Counted from the stretch's first letter, positions 7,020-14,826 are shown. The stretch: 17,575 bases of DNA from JAVBMO01 sp031552355 (GCA_031552355.1 JAVBMO010000076.1:1-17575); one strand, 5' to 3'. A program made the numbers and translations. The notes: a model not told the origin generated them from the letters alone.

Positions 7020-8531
7020 TTATTTGTTTGCTTCGGCCAACATTTTTTCACCTTTTGCAATGGCTTCTTCAATGGTTCCCACCATCCAAAATGCAGCTTC
7101 GGGATATTTGTCCACTTCGCCATTCAAAATCATGTTGAACCCTTTGATGGTATCTTCCAAAGAAACAAAAGCGCCGGGCATTCCGGTAAAAGCTTCGGCC
7201 ACGTGGAATGGCTGCGACAAGAAACGTTGAACCCGCCGTGCACGTGAAACCACCAATTTGTCTTCGTCCGAAAGCTCCTCAATCCCCAAAATGGCAATAA
7301 TATCTTGAAGATCTTTGTAGCGTTGCAAAATATTTTTCACCTTTTGAGCCGTTCCGTAATGTGCTTCGCCAACCACATTGGGCGACAAAATGCGCGAAGA
7401 AGAGGCCAAAGGATCCACAGCAGGGTAAATCCCCAACTCGGAAATCTTACGATCCAGAACCGTTTGAGCATCCAAGTGGGCAAAAGTTGTTGCCGGCGCG
7501 GGGTCTGTTAAGTCATCGGCAGGCACATATACGGCTTGTACCGAAGTAATTGACCCGCGTTTTGTGGAGGTAATCCGTTCCTGCATAATACCCATTTCCG
7601 AAGCCAAAGTAGGTTGGTAACCTACGGCCGAAGGCATACGCCCCAACAAGGCCGAAACTTCAGAACCGGCTTGGGTGAAACGGAAAATATTATCGATAAA
7701 AAGAAGAATATCGCGTCCGCCGGTTTTTTCATCGCCATCGCGATAATATTCGGCGAGAGTTAATCCTGAGAGGGCCACACGGGCACGCGCTCCCGGAGGT
7801 TCGTTCATTTGTCCGAACACCAAAGTACATTTGGAATCTTTCACCTGATTGGTATCAACGGTGCTTAAATCCCAGTCGCCTTCTTCCATTTTTTTCAAAA
7901 ATTCATCACTGTATTTAATAACGCCCGATTCCAACATTTCACGCAAAAGGTCGTTCCCTTCACGTGTACGTTCTCCAACCCCTGCAAAAACCGACATTCC
8001 AGAATATTTCTTGGCAATGTTGTTAATCATTTCCATAATCAATACGGTTTTCCCTACTCCGGCGCCACCAAATAACCCGATTTTCCCCCCTTTTGCATAG
8101 GGTTCAACCAAGTCGATAACTTTGATTCCTGTCAGCAAAATTTCTTCCGAAGTGGAAAGCTCCTCAAATTTTGGCGGTTCGCGGTGGATTGGATAAAACT
8201 TTTGGGCGTCCACTTGTCCGATACCGTCAATGGGTTTGCCCTCAACATTGAACAAACGTCCGTTGATGTTTTCGCCCACAGGCATGGAAATCGGCGCACC
8301 GGTCGAAACGACCTTTAGCCCTCTCGACAACCCATCTGTAGAGTCCATGGCAATGGTCCTGATGGTGTTTTCGCCAATATCTTGCTGACACTCCAAGGTC
8401 ACAACAGTTCCATCTTCTTTTTGAACCTTTAAGGCCTCGTAAATATTAGGCAATTTAACTGATTCATCGAAACTTACGTCGATAACTGCACCAATTATTT
8501 GGGATATTCGCCCTTCAACTTGAACTGACAT
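7020..8531 (-). CDS. atpD: F-type ATP synthase beta subunit
   Basis: This is the catalytic subunit of the F1 head, making ATP at the cytoplasmic face of the membrane. The 503-aa length is full. The N-terminal beta-barrel begins GRISQIIGAVIDVSFDE. The Walker A loop GGAGVGKT is at residues 155-162 and the catalytic glutamate is E187 in GERTREGNDL. A Walker B region, DILLFIDNIFRF, is followed by ALLGRMPSAVGYQPTLASEMG and the beta-subunit signature PAVDPLASSSR. It starts 45 bp after the CPBP gene on the same strand and is separated from atpC by a repeat-filled gap. No other ATP synthase genes are in the window, so the remaining subunits must be encoded elsewhere. A weak TAAATTCG sequence upstream is not a convincing promoter. 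Confidence 0.97.
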   Translation of the reverse strand: MSVQVEGRISQIIGAVIDVSFDESVKLPNIYEALKVQKEDGTVVTLECQQDIGENTIRTIAMDSTDGLSRGLKVVSTGAPISMPVGENINGRLFNVEGKPIDGIGQVDAQKFYPIHREPPKFEELSTSEEILLTGIKVIDLVEPYAKGGKIGLFGGAGVGKTVLIMEMINNIAKKYSGMSVFAGVGERTREGNDLLREMLESGVIKYSDEFLKKMEEGDWDLSTVDTNQVKDSKCTLVFGQMNEPPGARARVALSGLTLAEYYRDGDEKTGGRDILLFIDNIFRFTQAGSEVSALLGRMPSAVGYQPTLASEMGIMQERITSTKRGSITSVQAVYVPADDLTDPAPATTFAHLDAQTVLDRKISELGIYPAVDPLASSSRILSPNVVGEAHYGTAQKVKNILQRYKDLQDIIAILGIEELSDEDKLVVSRARRVQRFLSQPFHVAEAFTGMPGAFVSLEDTIKGFNMILNGEVDKYPEAAFWMVGTIEEAIAKGEKMLAEANK

Positions 8532-8576
8532 AATCTTTTTATTTTTCTTGCGAATTTACAATTTATTTTTATTTCT

Positions 8577-9515
8577 CTAACGGTTTCGGCTGAAAATATT
8601 TTTTACGGAATTTTTTTCTCTTTTCAATACAAAAGAAAACAAGAAAAAAGCCACTGCTGCACAAAGTAAAACACTTAATAATGAGACTGCCCAATGAAAA
8701 TTAACAGGAACATCGGGATTGAAATCCAGAATTTTTTTGGAGTACAAAAAATAAAAAACTACAATGATTACATTATTCAAAAAATGAAAAATCATAGTTG
8801 AAAGCAGATTTTTGCTGTCAAAAAACAAATATCCTAAAAATAAAGCCAGCAAAAAACGGGGCAAAAAAACAAATGGCTCGAAATGGAACAATGTGAAAAC
8901 TATAGCCGTCAGGAAAACGGTGAAATGTTTGCGTTTTACAATTGAAAACAAAATTTGCTGCAAAGCGCCACGGAAAAACAATTCCTCGCAAACGGCCGGA
9001 ACTATTGCCATAATGAAAATATTGCGAAAAAAAACAAGCCACGACGTATTTAAAAGAAACTTCTGCAGGATTCGTTCATTCTGTGCTTCAATATTTCGCC
9101 AATAGGCTTCGAAATCTGCCAAAAATCCGGGTAATGTCAAATTTTGGTTCCAGTTTTCCAGCAGATTCAAAGCCGGAAAACTTACCACTAAAAGCAAAAA
9201 CATCAGGATAATAAGCAAACTTTTTTTCTCTAATTTTTGCGAAAATAATGCGGTTTTTATATTTCCCCAAAATACAAACATGAATAGCAGAGGTGGAAAT
9301 CCAAATACAAAGAGTTGGCTAAAAAATTGAAAAACAGCCTGAACAGAAGAATTGTTTTCTAAAAAAAGTGGCACCTCAGAAATGTCCATCCCATAGATTT
9401 TTGCAATCAAAGTGGCATTCACAGAGGCATACAAAAATGTGAAAATCAGGAAAAAACCGAAAAAAGCAAGCAACTGGTATAATGGTTTGCTGTTTCTGAA
9501 ATATTGAGATAACAT
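8577..9515 (-). CDS. CPBP-family intramembrane metalloprotease (Abi/CAAX-like)
   Basis: This is a polytopic membrane protein with about seven or eight hydrophobic segments and the three CPBP motifs. These are E177-E178-L-F-F-R182-G, F207-x-x-x-H211 (FTLFHF) and H244-F-L-N-N248. They form the predicted zinc-dependent glutamic/metalloprotease site of the Rce1/CPBP family. Substrates of bacterial members are mostly unknown. The chosen ATG at 9515 gives 312 aa and lies 16 bp after the dprA stop, fitting co-transcription. An upstream in-frame ATG at 9569 would overlap dprA and add a hydrophilic, unlikely N-terminus. The gene is followed closely by atpD. Confidence 0.88.
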   Translation of the reverse strand: MLSQYFRNSKPLYQLLAFFGFFLIFTFLYASVNATLIAKIYGMDISEVPLFLENNSSVQAVFQFFSQLFVFGFPPLLFMFVFWGNIKTALFSQKLEKKSLLIILMFLLLVVSFPALNLLENWNQNLTLPGFLADFEAYWRNIEAQNERILQKFLLNTSWLVFFRNIFIMAIVPAVCEELFFRGALQQILFSIVKRKHFTVFLTAIVFTLFHFEPFVFLPRFLLALFLGYLFFDSKNLLSTMIFHFLNNVIIVVFYFLYSKKILDFNPDVPVNFHWAVSLLSVLLCAAVAFFLFSFVLKREKNSVKNIFSRNR

Positions 9516-9531
9516 GGTTAAAATCTTAAAG

Positions 9532-10635
9532 TTAAGCGATTGTGTACATTTTTCCGGGCAAGCATGCAATGATTCCGTTCAGTTCCATTTGCAAAAGCGT
9601 GGCAATTACATCCGAAGGATTTTCGTCTAAACTGCTGCAAAGAACATCAATGCCGCAGGGATTATTTTCTTTTATTTTTTGGTAAATCTTATTTTCTTTT
9701 GCACTTAAATCCGGGGGGAAAAGGGATTGCTGTACAATTTTTCTTGACTTTTCTCCTCCCCAATTCAGAGCAGTTTGAATATCGGAAGCGGAATGGAAAA
9801 TACCGGCTTTATTATTTTTAATAAGAAAATTACAACCCTCGGATGTGGAATCGGTAACTCGCCCGGGCACAGCAAAAACTTCGCGGTTGTAGCTGTTGGC
9901 AATTTCTGCAGTAATCAAAGCGCCACCTTTTTTAGAAGCTTCCACCACAATGGTAGCATCCGACAAAGCCGCAATAATCCTGTTCCGGCGTGGAAAAACG
10001 CCCGGCACAGGCTTTGAGCCGCTGGTATGTTCCGAAATCAACCCACCGCTTGCCAACATTTGTTTTGCCAAATCTTTATTTGCCAAAGGGTAAATCATAT
10101 CCAAGCCATGAGCTAAAACGGCCACAGTCGGCAACCCATTTTCCAAAGAAGATTTATGAGCGCAAGTGTCTATGCCATAAGCCAATCCGCTGACAATTAA
10201 CGCGTTTTCAGGGGCAAGGTCTTTCATAAGCTGATCGACTACTTCCTGCCCATACCGGGTAGATTTTCGAGTGCCCACAATACTGATTACCTTTGTGTTA
10301 TTCAGGTCGGCTTTCCCTTTGTAATAAAGCAAAACCGGCGTATCCACACATTCCGATTGAAGAAGCCGCTTCGGGAAATTGTCGTCCAACAAAAACAACG
10401 GTTGAATATTGTGTTTTTGAATAAAAGCCACTTCTTTTTCAGCAAGACTGAACATTTCCTTGCCTTTCACCGCTTGGATGGTGTTTAATTTTTTGCCGAA
10501 AAGTGCTTTTAATGCTGTGGGCGATTCCTGAAAAATGGCTTCGGCAGAACCAAAATGATCCAACAACTTTCGATGGGAAATGCATCCCAAACCGGGAATC
10601 AGTGTAAAGGCAATCTTATAGAGCAAATCAGACAT
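9532..10635 (-). CDS. dprA: DNA-processing protein DprA
   Basis: DprA binds incoming single-stranded DNA during natural transformation and loads RecA. The 367-aa protein has an N-terminal helix-hairpin-helix/SAM-like region (LIPGLGCISHRKLLDHFGS, residues 12-30). The Rossmann-like DprA core follows: SIVGTRKSTRYG (118-129), VSGLAYGIDTCAH (148-160), PRRNRIIAALSDATIVVEAS (215-234), KGGALITAE and NREVFAVPG. The C-terminal winged-helix domain covers about residues 310-367. The start at 10635 matches the family N-terminus (MSDLLYKIAFTLIPGLG). It appears to be the first gene of the minus-strand block. The presence of dprA alone does not prove competence. Confidence 0.95.
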   Translation of the reverse strand: MSDLLYKIAFTLIPGLGCISHRKLLDHFGSAEAIFQESPTALKALFGKKLNTIQAVKGKEMFSLAEKEVAFIQKHNIQPLFLLDDNFPKRLLQSECVDTPVLLYYKGKADLNNTKVISIVGTRKSTRYGQEVVDQLMKDLAPENALIVSGLAYGIDTCAHKSSLENGLPTVAVLAHGLDMIYPLANKDLAKQMLASGGLISEHTSGSKPVPGVFPRRNRIIAALSDATIVVEASKKGGALITAEIANSYNREVFAVPGRVTDSTSEGCNFLIKNNKAGIFHSASDIQTALNWGGEKSRKIVQQSLFPPDLSAKENKIYQKIKENNPCGIDVLCSSLDENPSDVIATLLQMELNGIIACLPGKMYTIA

Positions 10636-10658
10636 GGGAAACAGAGTTTTTCGGTTTT

Positions 10659-10666
10659 CAAAAGTA
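10659..10666 (-). promoter_or_regulatory. Candidate -7 promoter element for dprA
   Basis: On the minus strand this reads TACTTTTG, a full TAnnTTTG match, 23 bp upstream of the dprA ATG. No clear TTTG -33 partner was found, so this is a weak call. Confidence 0.4.
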
Positions 10667-10708
10667 CAAAATCTTTTGCTTTCTCGTTTTGTAATTGCGA
10701 CCCAATTT

Positions 10709-10753
10709 TGAAAAAACAAAAAGTCCGAAAATCAAATTTGACTTTCGGACTTT
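10709..10753 (-). terminator. Rho-independent terminator after the small lipoprotein gene
   Basis: A perfect 11-bp stem (AAAGTCCGAAA with TTTCGGACTTT; 10720-10730 and 10743-10753) encloses a 12-nt loop containing the palindrome TCAAATTTGA. On the minus strand it runs into TTGTTTTTT. It separates the small lipoprotein gene from dprA. Confidence 0.85.
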
Positions 10754-10761
10754 CCTTAACC

Positions 10762-10788
10762 AAAAAGGATGAAAAAGAGATCCTTTTT
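10762..10788 (-). terminator. Second hairpin just after the small lipoprotein gene
   Basis: A perfect 9-bp stem (AAAAAGGAT with ATCCTTTTT) has a 9-nt loop and starts 22 bp after the stop codon, ahead of the stronger terminator at 10709-10753. The weak A-T base of the stem supplies the T run itself. The two hairpins form a tandem termination region. Confidence 0.6.
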
Positions 10789-10810
10789 AAAAATCTTGAT
10801 GCAGACAGAA

Positions 10811-11113
10811 TTATTTTCCTGTTGTAACTTTTACATCAACTTTAGCGTTAGAAGCATCTTTTACAGCGCCTTTAACTTGTTCTACTACAGTAGGTTTAGC
10901 TTCAGCTTTTTTGTCTGTGCATTCAGCTTTCTTTTCTGTACACTCTGTAGTTGCAGCAGTAACAGTTGTGTCAGCTACCACAGCAGCTGTATCAGCAACA
11001 ACCACAGCAGTTGTATCTGCTACAACTTCAGTTGTTTCAGCTGGTTTATTGTTTCCGCAAGAAGCGAATGAGAACATAGCTGCAACAGCTAATACGTACA
11101 TTACTTTTTTCAT
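10811..11113 (-). CDS. Small repetitive lipoprotein of unknown function (100 aa)
   Basis: The N-terminus is a lipoprotein signal, MKKVMYVLAVAAMFSFASC, with the lipidated cysteine at residue 19 and then GNNKPAETTE. Residues about 29-54 are a low-complexity tract of repeated VADTT/AVVVADT units. Next comes the duplicated ECTEKKA-ECTDKKA motif (57-70), then a Lys/Val-rich end (VEQVKGAVKDASNAKVDVKV). There is no catalytic motif. It is probably an abundant, extended envelope lipoprotein, but that is inference. It has its own -7 element and tandem terminators, so it is transcribed alone. I recognise no named family. Confidence 0.75.
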   Translation of the reverse strand: MKKVMYVLAVAAMFSFASCGNNKPAETTEVVADTTAVVVADTAAVVADTTVTAATTECTEKKAECTDKKAEAKPTVVEQVKGAVKDASNAKVDVKVTTGK

Positions 11114-11179
11114 TATTTGTTTTGTTAAATGTGGTTAATACAGAACCCTAAGGTTCAATTAATTTCAAGAAATTTTTTG

Positions 11180-11187
11180 CAAAGGTA
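11180..11187 (-). promoter_or_regulatory. Candidate -7 promoter element of the small lipoprotein gene
   Basis: Read on the minus strand the sequence is TACCTTTG followed by CA, a full TAnnTTTG match, 66 bp upstream of the ATG. The region where a -33 TTTG should lie is A-rich, with no exact match. Confidence 0.6.
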
Positions 11188-11253
11188 TGAAATTTTTCTA
11201 TTCTTTTTTTTCTAAAGCAATAATTTTTTTGCAAAATAATAATTCATCCTATT

Positions 11254-11289
11254 TTTGAACTTTTCTTTTCAACAATAGTTGTATTTTTG
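11254..11289 (+). promoter_or_regulatory. Candidate promoter of clpP
   Basis: A -7 element TATTTTTG (11282-11289, full TAnnTTTG match) lies just upstream of clpP. The nearest TTTG (11254-11257) is 24 bp away, longer than the usual 19-21 bp. Transcription from the -7 element would start near 11294-11297, so the leader would be very short. Confidence 0.55.
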
Positions 11290-11308
11290 CAAAAAAGGAA
11301 TAATGATT

Positions 11309-11992
11309 ATGATGCACAATGAATTTAAAAAATATGCTGTAAAGCATTGCGGAATCAGCAGTACGACTTTTGAAAAATACCATTCGAAAGTTCGCAATTA
11401 TTTAAACCCCACCATTATTGAAGAACGCCAGTTGAATGTAGCTCAAATGGACGTTTTCTCGCGTTTGATGATGGACAGGATTATCTTTTTGGGAGTTCCC
11501 ATCGACGACACCGTTGCCAATGTTATTCAGGCCCAGCTTTTGTTTTTGGAATCTGTGGATTCTTCCAAAGACATTCAAATTTATTTGAATTCACCCGGAG
11601 GTTCTGTTTATGCTGGTTTGGGCATTTACGACACCATGCAGTACATTCAGCCCGATGTAGCCACCATTTGTACCGGCATGGCTGCTTCTATGGCTGCCGT
11701 ATTGCTTTGTGCAGGCGAAAAAGGCAAACGGACAGCCCTGAAACATTCTCGCGTAATGATTCACCAACCGATGGGCGGTGCTGAAGGGCAGGTTTCGGAT
11801 ATTGAAATTACAGCTCGCGAAATTTCAAAATTGAAAAAAGAACTTTACGAAATTATTGCACTTCATTCGGGACAAACTTACGACAAAGTTTGGCAAGATT
11901 CGGACAGGGATTATTGGATGATTGCGCAAGAAGCCAAAGAATATGGCATGTTGGATGAAGTTTTGGATCGTCCTGAAAGAAAGAAAAAATAA
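11309..11992 (+). CDS. clpP: ATP-dependent Clp protease proteolytic subunit
   Basis: This is the serine peptidase that forms the double heptameric barrel used by ClpX/ClpA-type unfoldases. The catalytic triad is visible, numbering from the ATG at 11309: S127 in GMAASMAAV, H152 in MIHQPMGG, and D201 in DRDYW. The segments RQLNVAQMDVFSRLMMDRIIFLG and YLNSPGGSVYAGLGIYDTMQ are typical of Bacteroidota ClpP. The length is about 227 aa with the N-terminal extension (HNEFKKYAVKHCGIS) shared by that group. In-frame ATGs at 11303, 11309 and 11312 are all possible starts. 11309 is chosen for its spacing from GGAA at 11297-11300. No clpX follows; instead a repeat element and dut do. Confidence 0.95.
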   Translation: MMHNEFKKYAVKHCGISSTTFEKYHSKVRNYLNPTIIEERQLNVAQMDVFSRLMMDRIIFLGVPIDDTVANVIQAQLLFLESVDSSKDIQIYLNSPGGSVYAGLGIYDTMQYIQPDVATICTGMAASMAAVLLCAGEKGKRTALKHSRVMIHQPMGGAEGQVSDIEITAREISKLKKELYEIIALHSGQTYDKVWQDSDRDYWMIAQEAKEYGMLDEVLDRPERKKK

Positions 11993-11999
11993 GATTTAA

Positions 12000-12172
12000 T
12001 TGTTTAAATTTCATTGCCGTCATGCTTTAGCTGACGGATTTTTGGAATTTTAAATGAGTTTTGTGGCTTTAGCCCAAATTATATAAACTAAACAGTTTGG
12101 CTAAAGCCTTTATTTTGAGAATCTTTAATCCGTTGCTTTTAAGCAACGGCAATACTAAATAAATATAAACAG
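12000..12172. repeat. MITE-like element, copy 2 (clpP-dut gap)
   Basis: This 173-bp element begins 8 bp after the clpP stop codon and is the second copy of the element at 6628-6793, in the same orientation. The left end is TTGTTTAAATTTCATTGCCGTC and the inverted right end is CTGTTTATATTTATTTAGTATTGCCGT read on the minus strand, abbreviated here to its terminal CTGTTTA and ATTGCCGT parts. Inside are the hairpin CCGTCA/TGACGG (12017-12037), an inverted pair GGCTTTAGCC/GGCTAAAGCC (12065-12074 and 12099-12108), and the perfect hairpin CCGTTGCTT/AAGCAACGG (12130-12149). The first hairpin is followed by ATTTTTGG and might double as a clpP terminator. Confidence 0.75.
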
Positions 12173-12186
12173 TCTCTCTTAGAATA

Positions 12187-12621
12187 ATGCAAGTTAAAAT
12201 CATAAACAAATCGCACCATGCGCTACCAGCCTACGAGACCATTGATTCGGCAGGAATGGATTTGAGGGCTTTCATCGAAGCACCCATTACCTTGAAACCT
12301 TTGGAAAGGGCTTTGGTGAAAACCGGACTTTTTATTGAACTGCCCTCGGGCTACGAGGCTCAAATCCGTCCCAGAAGCGGATTGGCATTAAAAAAAGGAA
12401 TTACTTTGTTGAATACTCCAGGAACCATTGATGCTGATTACCGCGGCGAAATCGGAATTATCCTTGTCAATCTTTCGAACGAAGATTTTGTGATTACCGA
12501 CGGTGAACGTATAGCCCAAATGGTGGTTGCCAAACACGAAAAAGTGGAGTGGGAAGTGTTGGAAATACTTTCCGAAACAGAGCGAGGCGCCGGCGGATTC
12601 GGACATACAGGGAAAAAATAA
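12187..12621 (+). CDS. dut: dUTP diphosphatase
   Basis: The enzyme hydrolyses dUTP to dUMP and pyrophosphate, keeping uracil out of DNA and feeding thymidylate synthesis. It is a trimeric enzyme of normal length (144 aa). All five dUTPase motifs are present: AGMDLRA (about 23-29), PRSGLALKKGI, GTIDADYRGEIGIILVN, GERIAQMVV and the C-terminal RGAGGFGHTG arm. The ATG at 12187 begins MQVKIINKS, the usual start. The nucleoid-associated protein gene begins 43 bp downstream on the same strand, so the two are probably co-transcribed. Confidence 0.96.
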   Translation: MQVKIINKSHHALPAYETIDSAGMDLRAFIEAPITLKPLERALVKTGLFIELPSGYEAQIRPRSGLALKKGITLLNTPGTIDADYRGEIGIILVNLSNEDFVITDGERIAQMVVAKHEKVEWEVLEILSETERGAGGFGHTGKK

Positions 12622-12664
12622 AAAATTCAGACCCTATATTTGGGGCATTAAAACCACAAAACCG

Positions 12665-13699
12665 ATGAATCAGAATACTGCAAGCATTAAAAATCTGAGT
12701 GTTTACCGGGTTGGCGGAGGCGTAAGCCTTGCGTCTAACCACATTCCTTCTTTCGATGCCGACACCAAAGATTTTTTTTGTAACTACTTTTTGGCCCCGT
12801 TGAAGTCGGAACAAATGTTTTCCTTTTTCAACGAAACCGACCTTTCGAACAACAAAATCTATGGCCTTGCAGAGCAGATTTTTGAAGAAATGCAAATTAC
12901 CAACGAAATGTCAGACCAAATTGTTTCGTATTTCTCGGATTTGGGAAAAGACTTTTCGCAGGAAGACGGGCATTTTTTCGTGGTTTATTTCACTTCTTGT
13001 CTCGCGGAAAACACGGAAACCGATGCCATTGGCTTTTTTCTTTGTGAAAAAAAGGAAAGTTTCTTCAATGTTTCTTACGAAAGTGAACGGCCGGAATTTT
13101 CTACTGAACAAGGATTTTCGTTAAAAAAACCGGATAAAGGTTGTTTGATTTTCAACCTGCACAAAGAAGAGGGTTATTTGATTTCGGTTTACGATTCACT
13201 GACAAAAGAAAGCGATTCTTCCGCCCGTTTTTGGATGGATGGTTTTTTGGAATTGAAAGAATATGAAAATGCTTTTTCGCACACCCAAAATACTTTGACT
13301 TTTTGTAAACACTTTATTGTTGACCATTTGCCCGAAGAATACAATATCGCCCGCGCCGACCAAGCTGATCTTTTGAATCGGTCTTTGAGTTTTTTCAAGG
13401 AAAGAGAAAGCTTTGACCTTGAAGATTTTGCGCAAAGCGTTATTGCCGAACCACAATTGGTTGAAAATTTCAAAAACTATAAAAAAAACTACGAAACGGT
13501 TTTTGAGCAACCGGTTCCCGAAAGTTTCAGCATTTCGGAAGCTGCCGTAAAAAAAGAAAGCAAAAAAATGAAAAGTGTGATAAAATTGGATAAGAATTTC
13601 CATATTTATGTCCACGGCAGCAGGCACTACATAGAAAAAGGATTTGACGATGGCTCGGGACTTCATTTTTATAAACTATCGTTTAAAGAAGAAAGTTAA
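12665..13699 (+). CDS. Nucleoid-associated protein, YejK/NdpA family
   Basis: The 344-aa protein resembles the 37-kDa nucleoid-associated protein family (YejK/NdpA), DNA-associated proteins whose exact role is not settled. Visible landmarks include NLSVYRVGG near the N-terminus, GHFFVVYF (about 101-108), and the central strand-rich stretch around KGCLIFNLHKEEGYLISVYD. The C-terminal NFHIYVHGSRHYIEKGFDDG is a strong feature of Bacteroidota members. The in-frame stretch upstream of 12665 overlaps dut and has no family similarity, so the ATG at 12665, which gives MNQNTASIKNLSVYRVGG, is chosen. It sits between dut and the phospholipase D-like gene on the same strand. Confidence 0.88.
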   Translation: MNQNTASIKNLSVYRVGGGVSLASNHIPSFDADTKDFFCNYFLAPLKSEQMFSFFNETDLSNNKIYGLAEQIFEEMQITNEMSDQIVSYFSDLGKDFSQEDGHFFVVYFTSCLAENTETDAIGFFLCEKKESFFNVSYESERPEFSTEQGFSLKKPDKGCLIFNLHKEEGYLISVYDSLTKESDSSARFWMDGFLELKEYENAFSHTQNTLTFCKHFIVDHLPEEYNIARADQADLLNRSLSFFKERESFDLEDFAQSVIAEPQLVENFKNYKKNYETVFEQPVPESFSISEAAVKKESKKMKSVIKLDKNFHIYVHGSRHYIEKGFDDGSGLHFYKLSFKEES

Positions 13700-13732
13700 G
13701 CTTCATTTTCCCCCACATAAATTTTAAAATAT

Positions 13733-14797
13733 ATGCTTCAGTCGGTTACCCTATATGACGACAACCTGAAATATTTCAACGCTATTCTTTTTGAAATTGA
13801 ACAGGCAAAAGAATTAATTTATTTTGAAATGTACCGGCTGAATAATGATGCTTTTGGCATCCGGTTCAGAGATGCTTTGGCGAAAAAAGCTGCCGAAGGT
13901 GTTCAGGTCAAACTTTTATTGGATTCGTGGGGAACGCCATATAATCAGGCTTTTGTAAATCCTGTGATTGCTGCTGGCGGCGAAGTCCGGTTTTTCCAAA
14001 AATTGAAACTGAGTTTTCATCCTTTCTCTAAAAATCATCGGCGAAACCACCGAAAACTTATCATTATCGACAATCGAATCGTATTTTTCGGTTCCTCTAA
14101 CATTACAGCCTATTCGTTGAATTGGCGCGAGCTCAATCTTCGTTTGGAAGGGCCTATTGCCCGTTTGTTCAAAAAAGCTTTCCTCGACAACTACAAGCTT
14201 TATAAAAAATATGACTTGGAAAAAATGCGGTTCAAAAAGAACATGCACTATCGCCACCTGATTATTATGCAGGAAATTCCCGCCATTGCACGGCAAAAAC
14301 TGAAAAAGAAATACGAAAAAATGATTGCCAAAGCAAAACACGAAATCATTATTGAAACGCCGTATTTTTTGCCCGGGTTCAAGCTAAGAAAAGCTTTAAT
14401 GGAAGCTGTGGAACGTGGTGTTTCTGTAAAAATTTTAACTCCCCGCCATTCCGACGTGCTTTCTGTGGATATTGTCCGACGCCGCTATGTGGGAATGCTT
14501 CACGAAGCCGGCGTGCATATTTGTTACTATACCCCCGGAAACCTGCATGCAAAGGCAGTTTTTGTGGACAATGAATATTTTTCGGTTTCTTCTGCCAATT
14601 TCGATTACCGGAGTTTCCGTTATCAGCACGAACTTTCTTTGGTCGGCATGGATGAGAAAATTTCTGAACTTCTGCAAGCCCATCTAAGCGAAACACTTAT
14701 CCATTGCAGCCCTTTCGACTACGATTCGTGGAAGAAAAGAACCAATATGGAAAAATTTATCGAATGGCTTTTGTTGCCTTTCCGGTATTTTATGTAG
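13733..14797 (+). CDS. Phospholipase D/cardiolipin synthase-like protein
   Basis: The protein has two HKD motifs, as in bacterial cardiolipin synthases that join two phosphatidylglycerol molecules: H106-R-K108-LIII-D113 and H272-A-K274-AVFV-D279. Each is followed by the expected Ser-rich strand (FFGSSNITAYSLNWRELN, SVSSANFDYRSFRYQHEL). At 354 aa it lacks the N-terminal transmembrane helices of classic cardiolipin synthases and has no signal peptide. It could be a soluble or peripheral member, as with ClsB-type proteins. The C-terminal amphipathic/hydrophobic end (FIEWLLLPFRYFM) may touch the membrane. It lies 33 bp downstream of the YejK-like gene. Substrate is inferred from family only. Confidence 0.88.
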   Translation: MLQSVTLYDDNLKYFNAILFEIEQAKELIYFEMYRLNNDAFGIRFRDALAKKAAEGVQVKLLLDSWGTPYNQAFVNPVIAAGGEVRFFQKLKLSFHPFSKNHRRNHRKLIIIDNRIVFFGSSNITAYSLNWRELNLRLEGPIARLFKKAFLDNYKLYKKYDLEKMRFKKNMHYRHLIIMQEIPAIARQKLKKKYEKMIAKAKHEIIIETPYFLPGFKLRKALMEAVERGVSVKILTPRHSDVLSVDIVRRRYVGMLHEAGVHICYYTPGNLHAKAVFVDNEYFSVSSANFDYRSFRYQHELSLVGMDEKISELLQAHLSETLIHCSPFDYDSWKKRTNMEKFIEWLLLPFRYFM

Positions 14798-14826
14798 TTG
14801 GAAATAAGATTTTTTATTTATATTTG
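14797..14826 (+). promoter_or_regulatory. Candidate promoter of the LamG/T9SS gene
   Basis: The -7 element TATATTTG (14819-14826) matches TAnnTTTG fully. The best -33 partner is GTTG (14797-14800), one mismatch, with an 18-bp spacer, and it touches the stop codon of the preceding gene. The predicted leader is about 45 nt. Confidence 0.5.

Noticed and set aside
6871..7230. Plus-strand reading frame of 119 codons across the repeat block and the atpD end
   Set aside because: Half of it is repeat sequence and the rest is the antisense of atpD; there is no promoter or domain.
8532..8576. Promoter for atpD in the gap after the CPBP gene
   Set aside because: The best -7 match (TAAATTCG) has a mismatch in the key TTTG and no -33 partner, so it was not listed as a feature.
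9516..9569. Longer N-terminus for the CPBP-family protease starting at 9569
   Set aside because: It would overlap the end of dprA and adds a non-hydrophobic stretch unlike the family. The ATG at 9515 sits 16 bp after the dprA stop.
10636..10719. Longer N-terminus for DprA starting at 10719
   Set aside because: It would run through the candidate promoter element and abut the terminator hairpin at 10720. The conserved DprA N-terminus begins at the ATG at 10635.
10911..11138. Antisense Ser/Thr/Ala/Val-rich reading frame opposite the small lipoprotein
   Set aside because: It mirrors the repetitive coding sequence of the lipoprotein gene. The repeats leave all frames open, so its length is not evidence of coding.
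11279..11308. TTG start for clpP at 11279
   Set aside because: It lies upstream of and across the -7 promoter element, so it would probably not be in the transcript, and the added residues (YFCKKGI) are not seen in the family.
12527..12664. Extension of the YejK-like gene into dut
   Set aside because: The extra 46 residues are an out-of-frame translation of the dut C-terminus and show no family similarity.
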